Shown piece after piece: positions 14,964 through 21,858 of a stretch of DNA of 22,598 bases. Each line of letters opens with the position of its first letter. Positions within the stretch are counted from its first letter, which is position 1. The stretch comes from a virus. Made by a program: the position numbers and the translations under genes. The DNA lies in the IMG/VR virus record IMGVR_UViG_3300032668_000147, positions 1-22,598 of that record; one strand, 5' to 3'. The notes beneath the pieces are model-generated. The model worked only from the letters and a program-made list of their open reading frames with translations, had not been told where the DNA came from and did not search any database.

Positions 14964-16027
14964 TGACAGTATTTGTTATAGATTTAGAGTCTGTTCCTAC
15001 GCGATATACTTGCGAATGGAAGACTCATGTACCTAAACTATTAGAGGAACATGGCCATGAAGTCTATGTTATTGCGGGCCCGACTGATATACCTAGTGCC
15101 ACTACTCCTGGGGCTTTCCTCAATTTTGGTGGTACTAATATCTATAAGGCTGCTCAAGTTGAGCGAATAGGAAGACTCTTCACTGAGGGCAGGGTTAAAT
15201 CGGGAGACCACTTCATTTTTACTGATGCTTGGCACCCTGGTATTATCAATCTTAAGTATATGTCTGAACTGCTGGGTATTAAAATAACCATACATGCACT
15301 TTGGCACTCTGGCAGTTATGATCCACAAGACTTCTTAGGACGTCTTATTGGTGACGCGGCTTGGGTTAGACATGCTGAACAAAGTTTCTTTTATGCTATC
15401 GATCACAACTACTTTGCCACAGATTTTCATATTGAAATGTTTGTTAACAATCTATTAGGTGATGACATCAGTGTAAAATCAAACTTTGCTGATGGTGCTA
15501 TTATACGCAGTGGTTGGCCTATGGAATATATGCCAGAAACACTTACCCCGTATAAACGTACCAAACGTGATTTAATCTTATTCCCGCATCGTATAGCACC
15601 AGAGAAGCAGGTAGAAATTTTTAAAGACCTTGCTCAATCTATGCCTGAATATGAATGGATTGTTTGTCAGGAACAGAACTTAACCAAAGAAGGATATCAT
15701 ACCTTATTAGGTGAAGCTAAGATGGTGTTTAGTGCTAACCTACAAGAAACACTAGGTATTAGCATGTATGAAGGTAGCTTAACTGATGCTATCCCAATAG
15801 TACCAGATCGACTAAGTTATAAAGAAATGTATGCTGAGATATGGAAGTATCCAAGTGAGTGGACAGAAAGTTATAGCAGTTACCTACATCACAAGCAAGA
15901 GCTGATAGCACACATTCGTGAGTTTATGTCTAACTATGATGAATATGCTAAATTTATTCATCAACAGGCTCGAGGCTTACATCACTATTTCTTTAGTGCT
16001 ACTAAACTATTAGAGAATATTAAGTAA
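14963..16027 (+). CDS. GT-B glycosyltransferase (GT4-like)
   Basis: A 354-residue enzyme. The C-terminal domain has the GT4 signatures: LILFPHRIAPEKQVEIF with Arg210 and Lys215 for the sugar-nucleotide diphosphate, the EX7E motif with Glu262 and Glu270 (QETLGISMYEG), and PIVPDRLSYKEMY after it. The N-terminal domain starts MTVFVIDLESVPTRY and includes FIFTDAWHPGI and ALWHSGSYD. It should transfer a sugar from a nucleotide donor; the acceptor is unknown (modified DNA base, capsid protein or host glycan). The start at 14963 shares one base with the previous stop; an ATG 54 bases earlier would add an 18-residue tail read out of the basic gene in another frame and is rejected. The aminotransferase gene follows with a one-base overlap. 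Confidence 0.8.
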   Translation: MTVFVIDLESVPTRYTCEWKTHVPKLLEEHGHEVYVIAGPTDIPSATTPGAFLNFGGTNIYKAAQVERIGRLFTEGRVKSGDHFIFTDAWHPGIINLKYMSELLGIKITIHALWHSGSYDPQDFLGRLIGDAAWVRHAEQSFFYAIDHNYFATDFHIEMFVNNLLGDDISVKSNFADGAIIRSGWPMEYMPETLTPYKRTKRDLILFPHRIAPEKQVEIFKDLAQSMPEYEWIVCQEQNLTKEGYHTLLGEAKMVFSANLQETLGISMYEGSLTDAIPIVPDRLSYKEMYAEIWKYPSEWTESYSSYLHHKQELIAHIREFMSNYDEYAKFIHQQARGLHHYFFSATKLLENIK

Positions 16028-16932
16028 TGGTTGCCTTACCTAATCTTAAACATCTACCCTATGGTGGAGCAGAAGCCGTAGTTGATCCTAATGCTATAGG
16101 TTTTGTACAAGCCATCGGGCAGTCTATGTTAGCGACTAATTGTTTGTTAGATCGTAACATACACACAGAGTTTGTTAATGAATATCGTAAATGGATCTTA
16201 TCTGGCCAATTGAATAATGTACAAGGGCTAGAAGAGTTTCCCATTGCTGCATACAGTAACGGTACCACAGAAGCATTTGATAAGTTTTACCTAAAGAATC
16301 GCACACGTAGATTTCGTTGCTTTAAAGGTGAGTATATGTATCATCAGGCCTCGTGGCGTAACTACTTTCCAGACTGGAAGTTTATCGATGATGCGGTAAT
16401 TAGTGAAAATGATGCTGTAGTTATCAGTTTACCATTTAGTGATCTAGGCGGTGAGCATCCTCGAATGCAGGCGGTGTTAGATCAATGTCTGGCATTAGGT
16501 GTACCTGTGTTAGTCGACTGTGCTTATTTTGGTATATGCAAGGATATCTCTTTTGACTTTACACATCCGGCTATAACAGATCTAACCTTTAGTCTAAGCA
16601 AATTTTTACCCGTAGCACACCTACGTATTGGTATTAGATTTACACGGTTTGATGACGATGATAGTCTATTAGTCAGTCACAAAACGCAGTATGTTAATCG
16701 ACTAGGCTGTGCTGTAGGATTAGAAATATTTAAAAATTATACACCAGACACTATCTATACCAGGTTTGAACAACAACAGACTAATTTATGCAGTTTATTG
16801 GGCGTAACTCCTAGTAAATGTGTGATTTTTGGCTTAGATTATAACAATATGTACCCAGAATATAACCGTGGTACAAAGACCAACAGATTAAGTTTGTCTA
16901 AATACTTATATGATAACCAATTACCTGACTAA
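16027..16932 (+). CDS. PLP-dependent aminotransferase-like protein (fold type I)
   Basis: A 301-residue protein with the landmarks of fold type I: AAYSNGTTEAFDKFYLK for the phosphate cup, VISLPFSDLGGEHPRM, VLVDCAYFG with Asp164 (pairs with the pyridine nitrogen) and Tyr167, and FSLSKFLPVAHLRIG with Lys192 as the Schiff-base lysine. The SLSKxxxxxxxRIG motif is that of aspartate/histidinol-phosphate type aminotransferases. The protein is shorter than typical members (350-400); the C-terminal small domain appears reduced. It could make an amino sugar or an amino-decorated base, or be a decarboxylase or lyase. It forms a tight three-gene cassette with the glycosyltransferase and the oxygenase-like gene. 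Confidence 0.7.
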   Translation: MVALPNLKHLPYGGAEAVVDPNAIGFVQAIGQSMLATNCLLDRNIHTEFVNEYRKWILSGQLNNVQGLEEFPIAAYSNGTTEAFDKFYLKNRTRRFRCFKGEYMYHQASWRNYFPDWKFIDDAVISENDAVVISLPFSDLGGEHPRMQAVLDQCLALGVPVLVDCAYFGICKDISFDFTHPAITDLTFSLSKFLPVAHLRIGIRFTRFDDDDSLLVSHKTQYVNRLGCAVGLEIFKNYTPDTIYTRFEQQQTNLCSLLGVTPSKCVIFGLDYNNMYPEYNRGTKTNRLSLSKYLYDNQLPD

Positions 16933-17473
16933 GAGTAAAATACCTGTTATTTGGGACTACCATCAAATAGAGTTCGCATGGACTGAACTTTATTCCTACG
17001 ATCAAGTTAATCCCGAGGATCCTTGGGATAGTCCTGCTACACAGTTAAAACTCGAACAAGAAGCCTTATATAATAGTTGGGGTATTGAAAAGGCCTGTAC
17101 CAAACATTACCAAAGTTATGTTACTAGATTAGACTTTGATCCCCGAGATATATTTGATCAACTGCCCGGACATACACATAACTATAACTTCTTAAAGTTA
17201 GGTGCTGGACGTATCCTACCTTGGCATTTGGATACCTATACCTACTACATACATACCAACAATGTGCCGCCTGAAGATATACACAAGGTACGCAGATCTA
17301 TAGTCCTAATGCAAGATTGGGCAAATGGACAAATACTTCAGTTCGATGACCAAGTTATTAGCCATTGGTCTGCAGGTGATACTTTAACTTGGTCACACAA
17401 CCTATGGCATGGTGCGGGCAATTTTGGTCATAATGACCTAGTTGTTATGATAATAAATTATCAAATAGTTTGA
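16910..17473 (+). CDS. 2OG-Fe(II) oxygenase-like protein lacking the usual Arg
   Basis: A 187-residue protein with RILPWHLDTYTYYI (His106, Asp108) and LWHGAGNFGHNDLVVMIINYQ, where His167 is the distal iron ligand. The strands QILQFDDQVISHW and GDTLTWSHNLWH fit a double-stranded beta-helix of the aspartyl/asparaginyl hydroxylase or prolyl hydroxylase type. An Arg about 8-13 residues after the distal His normally holds 2-oxoglutarate; here that stretch contains His174 and Asn175 but no Arg. The enzyme may use another residue or another cofactor. It overlaps the aminotransferase gene by 23 bases, the longest same-strand overlap in this operon. It is the last gene before the folE promoter. Confidence 0.6.
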   Translation: MITNYLTKSKIPVIWDYHQIEFAWTELYSYDQVNPEDPWDSPATQLKLEQEALYNSWGIEKACTKHYQSYVTRLDFDPRDIFDQLPGHTHNYNFLKLGAGRILPWHLDTYTYYIHTNNVPPEDIHKVRRSIVLMQDWANGQILQFDDQVISHWSAGDTLTWSHNLWHGAGNFGHNDLVVMIINYQIV

Positions 17474-17498
17474 CACCGCCTAAATAATCATGTATTAT
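17470..17498 (+). promoter_or_regulatory. Sigma70-like promoter for folE
   Basis: A perfect -35 TTGACA (17470-17475), a 17-base spacer and TATTAT (17493-17498; five of six matches). The spacer carries CCTAAATA (17479-17486), and the DNA downstream closely matches the clamp promoter. Transcription would start about 35 bases upstream of the folE ATG at 17541. The -35 overlaps the end of the oxygenase-like gene. Confidence 0.65.
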
Positions 17499-17531
17499 TA
17501 ATTATCAATGCCAATCCACTGGCTTAACATC

Positions 17532-17535
17532 GGAG
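17532..17535 (+). promoter_or_regulatory. Ribosome binding site that decides the folE start
   Basis: GGAG lies five bases before the ATG at 17541. An in-frame ATG at 17508 has no such site and would lie close to the expected transcription start, so 17541 is preferred. Confidence 0.55.
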
Positions 17536-17540
17536 ACACA

Positions 17541-18233
17541 ATGTCAAAATATAAATTTAGCGAACAACTTCGCAACAATCTAAAAGCAAATAACAAAAGA
17601 TTCTGGGCAGGCGACAATATCTCAGAATACATCACAGACGCAGGCAAAGAACAACTAATTGACGAAGCCACAGAAGCATTTGAAACTGTGCTTGATACCT
17701 TGTTAATTGATCGTGAAACAGATCCTAACAGTCACGGCACAGCACGTAGACTGGCTAAAATGTACTTTAACGAAATTATGGCGGGCAGATATGAACCAGC
17801 ACCTGATGCTACAGCTTTTCCAAATGATAGTGAGGATCGTTACGAAGGGATGTTGGTGGTTCGTAGCGAGTTACGTAGTATGTGTAGTCACCACCATCAA
17901 CCTGTCGCAGGAGTCGCTTACATTGGTATTATCGCTGCCAACAAGCTCATCGGACTATCTAAATATACTAGGATTGCTCAGTGGTGCGCTCGCCGTGGAA
18001 CTCTACAAGAAGAGCTTGCGAATGACATTACGAGAGAAATTGCTAAGGCGACTGGATCAGATAACGTAGCTGTTTACTTAGAGGCAGAACATGGTTGCTG
18101 CATCAATCGTGGCATCATGGCACATTCCAGCCTAACTCAAACCACAGTATTAACGGGTGCGTTTAGAGATGATCCTAGCACTAAAAAAGAGTTCTTTGAT
18201 AACATTAAACTTCAATCAAGAAATGGTAAGTAA
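17541..18233 (+). CDS. folE: GTP cyclohydrolase I
   Basis: A 230-residue enzyme. Zinc ligands are visible as MCSHHHQP (Cys115, His118) and EHGCCINRG (Cys186 or Cys187), matching Cys110, His113 and Cys181 of E. coli FolE. VRSELRSMCSHH, KLIGLSKYTRIAQW and RGTLQEELANDI are characteristic family blocks. It converts GTP to dihydroneopterin triphosphate, the first step of both folate and 7-deazaguanine synthesis. In a phage that also carries QueE and a DpdA-like protein, the 7-deazaguanine route is the likely purpose. It has its own strong promoter and a real leader, unlike most genes here. The C-terminal codons contain a 15-base segment that is repeated downstream of the gene. Confidence 0.95.
   Translation: MSKYKFSEQLRNNLKANNKRFWAGDNISEYITDAGKEQLIDEATEAFETVLDTLLIDRETDPNSHGTARRLAKMYFNEIMAGRYEPAPDATAFPNDSEDRYEGMLVVRSELRSMCSHHHQPVAGVAYIGIIAANKLIGLSKYTRIAQWCARRGTLQEELANDITREIAKATGSDNVAVYLEAEHGCCINRGIMAHSSLTQTTVLTGAFRDDPSTKKEFFDNIKLQSRNGK
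18201..18215 (+). repeat. Direct repeat, copy 1 (15 bases)
   Basis: AACATTAAACTTCAA near the end of folE, coding for NIKLQ. An identical copy begins 66 bases further on, in the space after the gene. Confidence 0.75.
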
Positions 18234-18263
18234 ATTGTTTTTTAAGCAATATAAAGGATTAAA

Positions 18264-18302
18264 ATGAACATTAAACTTCAACAGGAGTTTGCTCCAAGAT
18301 GA
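18264..18302 (+). CDS. 12-codon mini-ORF between folE and the membrane protein gene
   Basis: An AAAGGA ribosome site (18253-18258) precedes ATG at 18264 by 5 bases. The frame reads MNIKLQQEFAPR and stops at TGA 18300-18302, interlocked with the ATG of the next gene at 18299 (ATGA). The NIKLQ part is the same as the end of FolE because of the direct repeat. It could be a leader peptide that couples translation of the next gene, or the debris of a partial duplication. The next gene has no other good ribosome site, which favours a coupling role. Confidence 0.35.
   Translation: MNIKLQQEFAPR
18267..18281 (+). repeat. Direct repeat, copy 2 (15 bases)
   Basis: AACATTAAACTTCAA, identical to bases 18201-18215, here placed directly after the ATG of the 12-codon frame. 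Confidence 0.75.
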
Positions 18303-18535
18303 TAGGCGCTGATGTAGTATGGTTTGGTGTAGGACTAATCTTTGGAATATTCTTTGGGCTTAACATCTACAATGATCGTAGGGTCAAGGATCGCCAAAAG
18401 GCCTATGAACAAATAGATGAAGAAGTACGTAAAGATGCTATTCGCTACAAGAACCTAAGCGAAAGCCTGTTAGAAGATGTTAAATTTTGGCGTCATCGCG
18501 CTAATACACTTAGAGATATTAAGGAAAAGAAATGA
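18299..18535 (+). CDS. Small membrane-anchored coiled-coil protein, 78 aa
   Basis: One hydrophobic segment at about residues 5-23 (VVWFGVGLIFGIFFGLNIY) with a short N-terminus, followed by basic residues NDRRVKDRQK and a long charged helix to the end (QIDEEVRKDAIRYKNLSESL). The topology would be N-out, C-in if the positive-inside rule holds. It is similar in shape to small phage inner-membrane proteins such as i-spanins, but no lysis gene is visible nearby, so that identity is not supported. Its stop interlocks with the CDGSH-like gene. Confidence 0.65.
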   Translation: MIGADVVWFGVGLIFGIFFGLNIYNDRRVKDRQKAYEQIDEEVRKDAIRYKNLSESLLEDVKFWRHRANTLRDIKEKK

Positions 18536-18729
18536 CACCATCAGTAGAAACCATGAAACAAGGTACATGTGGATGTGGTCGCAGTCGTAGTGGTGATTGC
18601 GACGGTAGTCACAGTTATACTTCAGAGCAGTGGGCTAAAATACAGGAAGCAATTGCTCTGGATGAATTCTTAAACGAGAACAAAGATGACATTGACAGTG
18701 AACATAATGTCAGTGATCAAGGGGGTTAA
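18532..18729 (+). CDS. CDGSH-type iron-sulphur mini-protein
   Basis: A 65-residue protein with TCGCGRSRSGDCDGSH at residues 12-27. Cys13, Cys15, Cys23 and His27 are the 3Cys-1His ligands of a [2Fe-2S] cluster in the CDGSH family (consensus CxCxxSxxxPxCDGSH). Ser18 is also in place. The loop before the third Cys is one residue shorter than in mitoNEET-like proteins and the usual Pro is missing. The rest is an acidic helix. CDGSH proteins take part in electron or cluster transfer. In this phage it could serve the iron enzymes encoded nearby (QueE, desaturase, oxygenases), which is inference. The start interlocks with the upstream stop. Confidence 0.7.
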   Translation: MTPSVETMKQGTCGCGRSRSGDCDGSHSYTSEQWAKIQEAIALDEFLNENKDDIDSEHNVSDQGG

Positions 18730-19061
18730 TGATGAAATGGTTTGATAGTTGGATTCAACGTTGTTATAACCGAGCTCGCAGTCGTGATGAAAATCAAAGT
18801 ATTATGCTAGACGACAGCCCAAAGCTCAGTCGCAATGGTAAAACAGGCATTGGTAAAGTTATGCGCAGAGTAGAACACAATTATGACGATCGTAGTGTTA
18901 TTACTTTCAAAGTGTTTGGTGCTAACGGCGGTATGATTGTTGAAACTAATCGCTATGACGAAAAGCGTGATACCGAAGCTATTGGTCGTTATGTAATCAG
19001 CGACGATGCTAATTTAGTAGAATCATTGGGCAAGATTGTTAGTATGGAATATCTACGTTGA
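18729..19061 (+). CDS. Conserved-looking hypothetical protein, 110 aa
   Basis: Basic N-terminus (KWFDSWIQRCYNRARSRDE), then a beta-rich part with VITFKVFGANGGMIVETNRY, a DEKRDTEAIGRYVISDDAN segment and a final helix SLGKIVSMEYLR. I have an unverified impression of similar proteins with a Y--ISDD--L---L-KIV pattern in T4-like phages of aquatic bacteria, without known function. The start shares one base with the previous stop; a second ATG follows directly at 18732. The fold is probably small alpha/beta. Confidence 0.65.
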   Translation: MMKWFDSWIQRCYNRARSRDENQSIMLDDSPKLSRNGKTGIGKVMRRVEHNYDDRSVITFKVFGANGGMIVETNRYDEKRDTEAIGRYVISDDANLVESLGKIVSMEYLR

Positions 19062-19396
19062 TTAGGCTGCCGTCAGGCTGTACTATTAACTACGAAATAA
19101 CAGTCATAGTACACGATATGCCTGAAGATTTTCTAGTTTGGTGGCAAGAAGTAGGCGGCTTGATATCGTACGGTGAATACTATGACGCTAAAGGTCGAGT
19201 TACTAAAACTCCAATACTACGCTATGGGGTCGGGCGATCAAGTCACAAGTCAGCAGGTAATCCAGAATTCCTAATTAGATTTCGGGGCGAAGATGCCGGA
19301 GTGGCACTGATGATGCTAATGAGATGGACTGACTTGGTTGTTGGTCATAATATGAAAGAAGTAGAACACATAAAGGAATTACCCAATGCCGAATAA
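19058..19396 (+). CDS. Hypothetical protein, 112 aa (TTG start)
   Basis: The start is best placed at TTG 19058 in a TTGA overlap with the previous stop; the first in-frame ATG is about 20 codons later and would remove a beta strand (CTINYEITVIVH). The protein contains DMPEDFLVWWQEVGGLISYG, FLIRFRGEDAGVALMMLMRW and a HNMKEVEHIKELP tail. It looks like a small alpha/beta fold. No family is recognised. The final codons overlap the phosphoribosyltransferase start by 11 bases. Confidence 0.55.
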   Translation: MIRLPSGCTINYEITVIVHDMPEDFLVWWQEVGGLISYGEYYDAKGRVTKTPILRYGVGRSSHKSAGNPEFLIRFRGEDAGVALMMLMRWTDLVVGHNMKEVEHIKELPNAE

Positions 19397-19889
19397 ACAA
19401 TACTACGGTTACGAAGATATTCACCAAATGGTGAATAAGATTAGCCTACAAATGTATAAAGACGCATGGCGTCCAGACTATATTGTAGGACTTACCCGCG
19501 GAGGACTTGTTCCCGCGGTGATCATGAGCAATGCTTTAGATATTCCAATGCACACACTTAAAGTTAATCTACGTGATCATGTAGAAGGTTCAGAAAGTAA
19601 CCTATGGATGAGTGAAGATGCTTTTGGTTATAAACAAGAACCCAAAAATATTCTTATCGTAGACGACATCAATGATACAGGTGCTACCTTAGATTGGATT
19701 ATTAATGATTGGCAGTCTAGTTGCTTACCCGATGATCCAAAGTGGTTGAATGTTTGGGGCAGCAATGTACGCTTTGCTGTGCTAATTGACAATTTATCTA
19801 GCAAGTTTAGTCGTCAAGTAGACTACTGTGCCGAAACTATTAACAAAGCAGAAGATGATGTTTGGATTGTTTATCCCTGGGAAGCATAA
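19386..19889 (+). CDS. Phosphoribosyltransferase (type I, purine-like)
   Basis: A 167-residue protein with the PRPP-binding motif ILIVDDINDTGAT at residues 89-101. Upstream, YIVGLTRGGLVPAVIMSNAL is the flexible-loop and PPi-loop region seen in purine and xanthine-guanine phosphoribosyltransferases. It joins a nucleobase to PRPP or, less likely, acts as a regulator. In the context of 7-deazaguanine genes it could salvage guanine or a deazapurine base into a nucleotide; this is inference. AAAGGA at 19372-19377 is its ribosome site. Length agrees with bacterial Gpt-type enzymes (about 150-170). Confidence 0.8.
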   Translation: MPNKQYYGYEDIHQMVNKISLQMYKDAWRPDYIVGLTRGGLVPAVIMSNALDIPMHTLKVNLRDHVEGSESNLWMSEDAFGYKQEPKNILIVDDINDTGATLDWIINDWQSSCLPDDPKWLNVWGSNVRFAVLIDNLSSKFSRQVDYCAETINKAEDDVWIVYPWEA

Positions 19890-20965
19890 TGCTTAAAGTT
19901 AATTCCAGCGATAGTACCTTTAATAATTTTATTTGGGCATACAATTCATACCAACAGTACAAGTTTCTACATGAGACAGGTGATCCTGCTACATTAGATC
20001 GTCAAATTGAAATATCCAACGATATTGATGCTATTCCTGTGTTTAGTTTTCATGAATCTGAAAAGATTCATAATTCACTACATCCGACAGTTATAGTCAA
20101 TTCAGGTGAAGAAGGATCATATATATTTGATTTTCTAGGTGCTAAACCGTTTCCAACTGATAAAAAAGTTATCTTTTTTAGTGATTCAAATTTTAAATTA
20201 GTTGATAGAGAAAAATATAATTGCTTACCCATAGTATGGCATTGGTTCTTATTAGAGCAATTTACAGCAATTGCATCAAATAGACATATTGCGTCATTTG
20301 TTGACTTAACTAGAGATTTTACTAAAACAAGAAAATTTAATTTTTGTAGCTTAGTAGGGTTTGCAAGACCTCTTAGAGATACATTAGTTAATAAATTAAT
20401 ATCAAACTTGTCTAATAGAAATTTTGTTTTGCAATATAACGGCAATACATTAGGGCAAGAACCAATCGGCGATATTAAATATAAATTTTCAAATTATAAT
20501 AGTTACCAAAAATATGATATTCTTAATGCACAAAATGAACATTTTACAATTTCCAAATCTATCCCCATCGAATTATACAATAATTCCAACTTTATGTTAG
20601 TTGTCGAATGCCTATTACACGACAATTATGATACACATATAACAGAAAAAATAACCAAAGCATTAATTACAGGAATCCCATTCATTGTTGTTTCTTCCTC
20701 AAATTACCTTACGCAACTAAGGGAATTAGGTTTCCGAACCTACAATAGTCTATGGGATGAATCTTATGATACTATTACTCCCGCCGAAGATAGATTTGAT
20801 GCTATTGTTGATTTGATTAATCAATTAGATTCGTTTGACTGGATCGCTAATGCAGATAAATTAGAAGCTATTGCAAATCATAATAAATTAAATTTCTTTA
20901 ACCTAAATAAAACCATGATAGCGGCATTTGAACAGTTTGACAAATACATTTACGACGTGTTATAA
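19889..20965 (+). CDS. Glycosyltransferase-like protein, paralogue of the gene at 1214
   Basis: A 358-residue protein. HITEKITKALITGIPFIVV at about residues 250-268 (Glu253, Lys254) followed by YLTQLRELGFRTYNSLWDES and a YDTI---EDRF-AI helix is a GT10-like C-terminal pattern. FNFCSLVGFARPLRD in the middle corresponds to FICLNNVNRPHR of the first copy. The start is the ATG at 19889 sharing one base with the previous stop; an ATG 27 bases upstream lies within the phosphoribosyltransferase gene and is rejected. It is far more AT-rich than its neighbours: bases 20161-20220 have 9 G or C in 60, against 28 in 60 for bases 21061-21120 in queE. It therefore looks like a recent insertion. Confidence 0.5.
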   Translation: MLKVNSSDSTFNNFIWAYNSYQQYKFLHETGDPATLDRQIEISNDIDAIPVFSFHESEKIHNSLHPTVIVNSGEEGSYIFDFLGAKPFPTDKKVIFFSDSNFKLVDREKYNCLPIVWHWFLLEQFTAIASNRHIASFVDLTRDFTKTRKFNFCSLVGFARPLRDTLVNKLISNLSNRNFVLQYNGNTLGQEPIGDIKYKFSNYNSYQKYDILNAQNEHFTISKSIPIELYNNSNFMLVVECLLHDNYDTHITEKITKALITGIPFIVVSSSNYLTQLRELGFRTYNSLWDESYDTITPAEDRFDAIVDLINQLDSFDWIANADKLEAIANHNKLNFFNLNKTMIAAFEQFDKYIYDVL

Positions 20966-20991
20966 TTGTTATTATTACCTAGAGATATATT

Positions 20992-21849
20992 ATGAAATTA
21001 AAAGTTAGTGAAATATTTTATAGTGCGCAAGGTGAAGGACGTTTTGTAGGCGTTCCTAGTGTATTCTTGCGTACATTTGGCTGTAACTTCCAGTGTAGTG
21101 GCTTTGGTATGGCACGTGGTACTTGTAGTACAGAAGCAGATGAAGTTGCTAAAACTGTAGAACTATACAGTCGTTACGAAGACTTGCCGTTAGTTGACAC
21201 AGGCTGCGATAGTTACGCGAGTTGGCATCCTAAATTCAAACACCTAAGCCCAACATATGATACCAGTGAAGTAGTTGAAAAGATGTTAGCACTGACTCCT
21301 AATAATAAATGGATGCAGGTCAATGGTAATGATGTACATCTAGTTATTACAGGTGGTGAGCCATTACTAGGTTGGCAACGTGCTTATGGTGAATTATTTG
21401 AACATCCACGTATGCAAGATATCAGTAACATTACGTTTGAAACTAACGGTACTCAAGAACTAAGTGAAGACTTTAGAAATACTCTAGACGCATTACAATT
21501 AGAAGGTGACAGAGAAGTTACATTCAGCGTTAGTGCTAAATTAAGTGCCAGTGGTGAGAGTTGGGATGATGCTATCAAGCCAGAGATTGTGTGCAGTTAT
21601 GAAGAGTTTGGTACTACATATCTTAAATTTGTAGTTGAAAAACCCGGCGACTTTGATGAAGTTGATCGTGCAGTATCAGAATATAGACGTGCAGGCTTTA
21701 CAGGTGTTATATACATAATGCCAGTTGGCGGTGTTGTTAGCGTATATGATGGTAATAAATTTAACGTAGCTGACGAAGCTATGCGTCGTGGTTATTATTA
21801 CAGCCCAAGATTACATGTGGATCTTTGGGGTAATAGTTGGGGAAAATAA
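20992..21849 (+). CDS. queE: 7-carboxy-7-deazaguanine synthase (radical SAM), phage type
   Basis: A 285-residue radical SAM enzyme. Landmarks: EIFYSAQGEGRFVGVPSVFL at the start, GCNFQC with Cys31 and Cys35, TGCDSYASW with Cys72, VITGGEPLLGW (GGEP at 121-124), ITFETNGT and, near the end, YIMPVGG. It converts 6-carboxytetrahydropterin to 7-carboxy-7-deazaguanine. In standard QueE the three cluster cysteines lie close together and are followed by DS-F-W; here the CDSYASW block is separated from the first two cysteines by 36 residues, with an extra Cys45 in the insertion. I believe this arrangement is also seen in some myophage QueE proteins, but could not check. The next gene, metK, supplies its cofactor. 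Confidence 0.9.
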   Translation: MKLKVSEIFYSAQGEGRFVGVPSVFLRTFGCNFQCSGFGMARGTCSTEADEVAKTVELYSRYEDLPLVDTGCDSYASWHPKFKHLSPTYDTSEVVEKMLALTPNNKWMQVNGNDVHLVITGGEPLLGWQRAYGELFEHPRMQDISNITFETNGTQELSEDFRNTLDALQLEGDREVTFSVSAKLSASGESWDDAIKPEIVCSYEEFGTTYLKFVVEKPGDFDEVDRAVSEYRRAGFTGVIYIMPVGGVVSVYDGNKFNVADEAMRRGYYYSPRLHVDLWGNSWGK

Positions 21850-21858
21850 AAGGAAAAT

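Noticed and set aside
18299-18535. Identification of the small membrane protein as an i-spanin or holin
   Set aside because: Topology alone is compatible, but no endolysin, holin or o-spanin partner is seen nearby.
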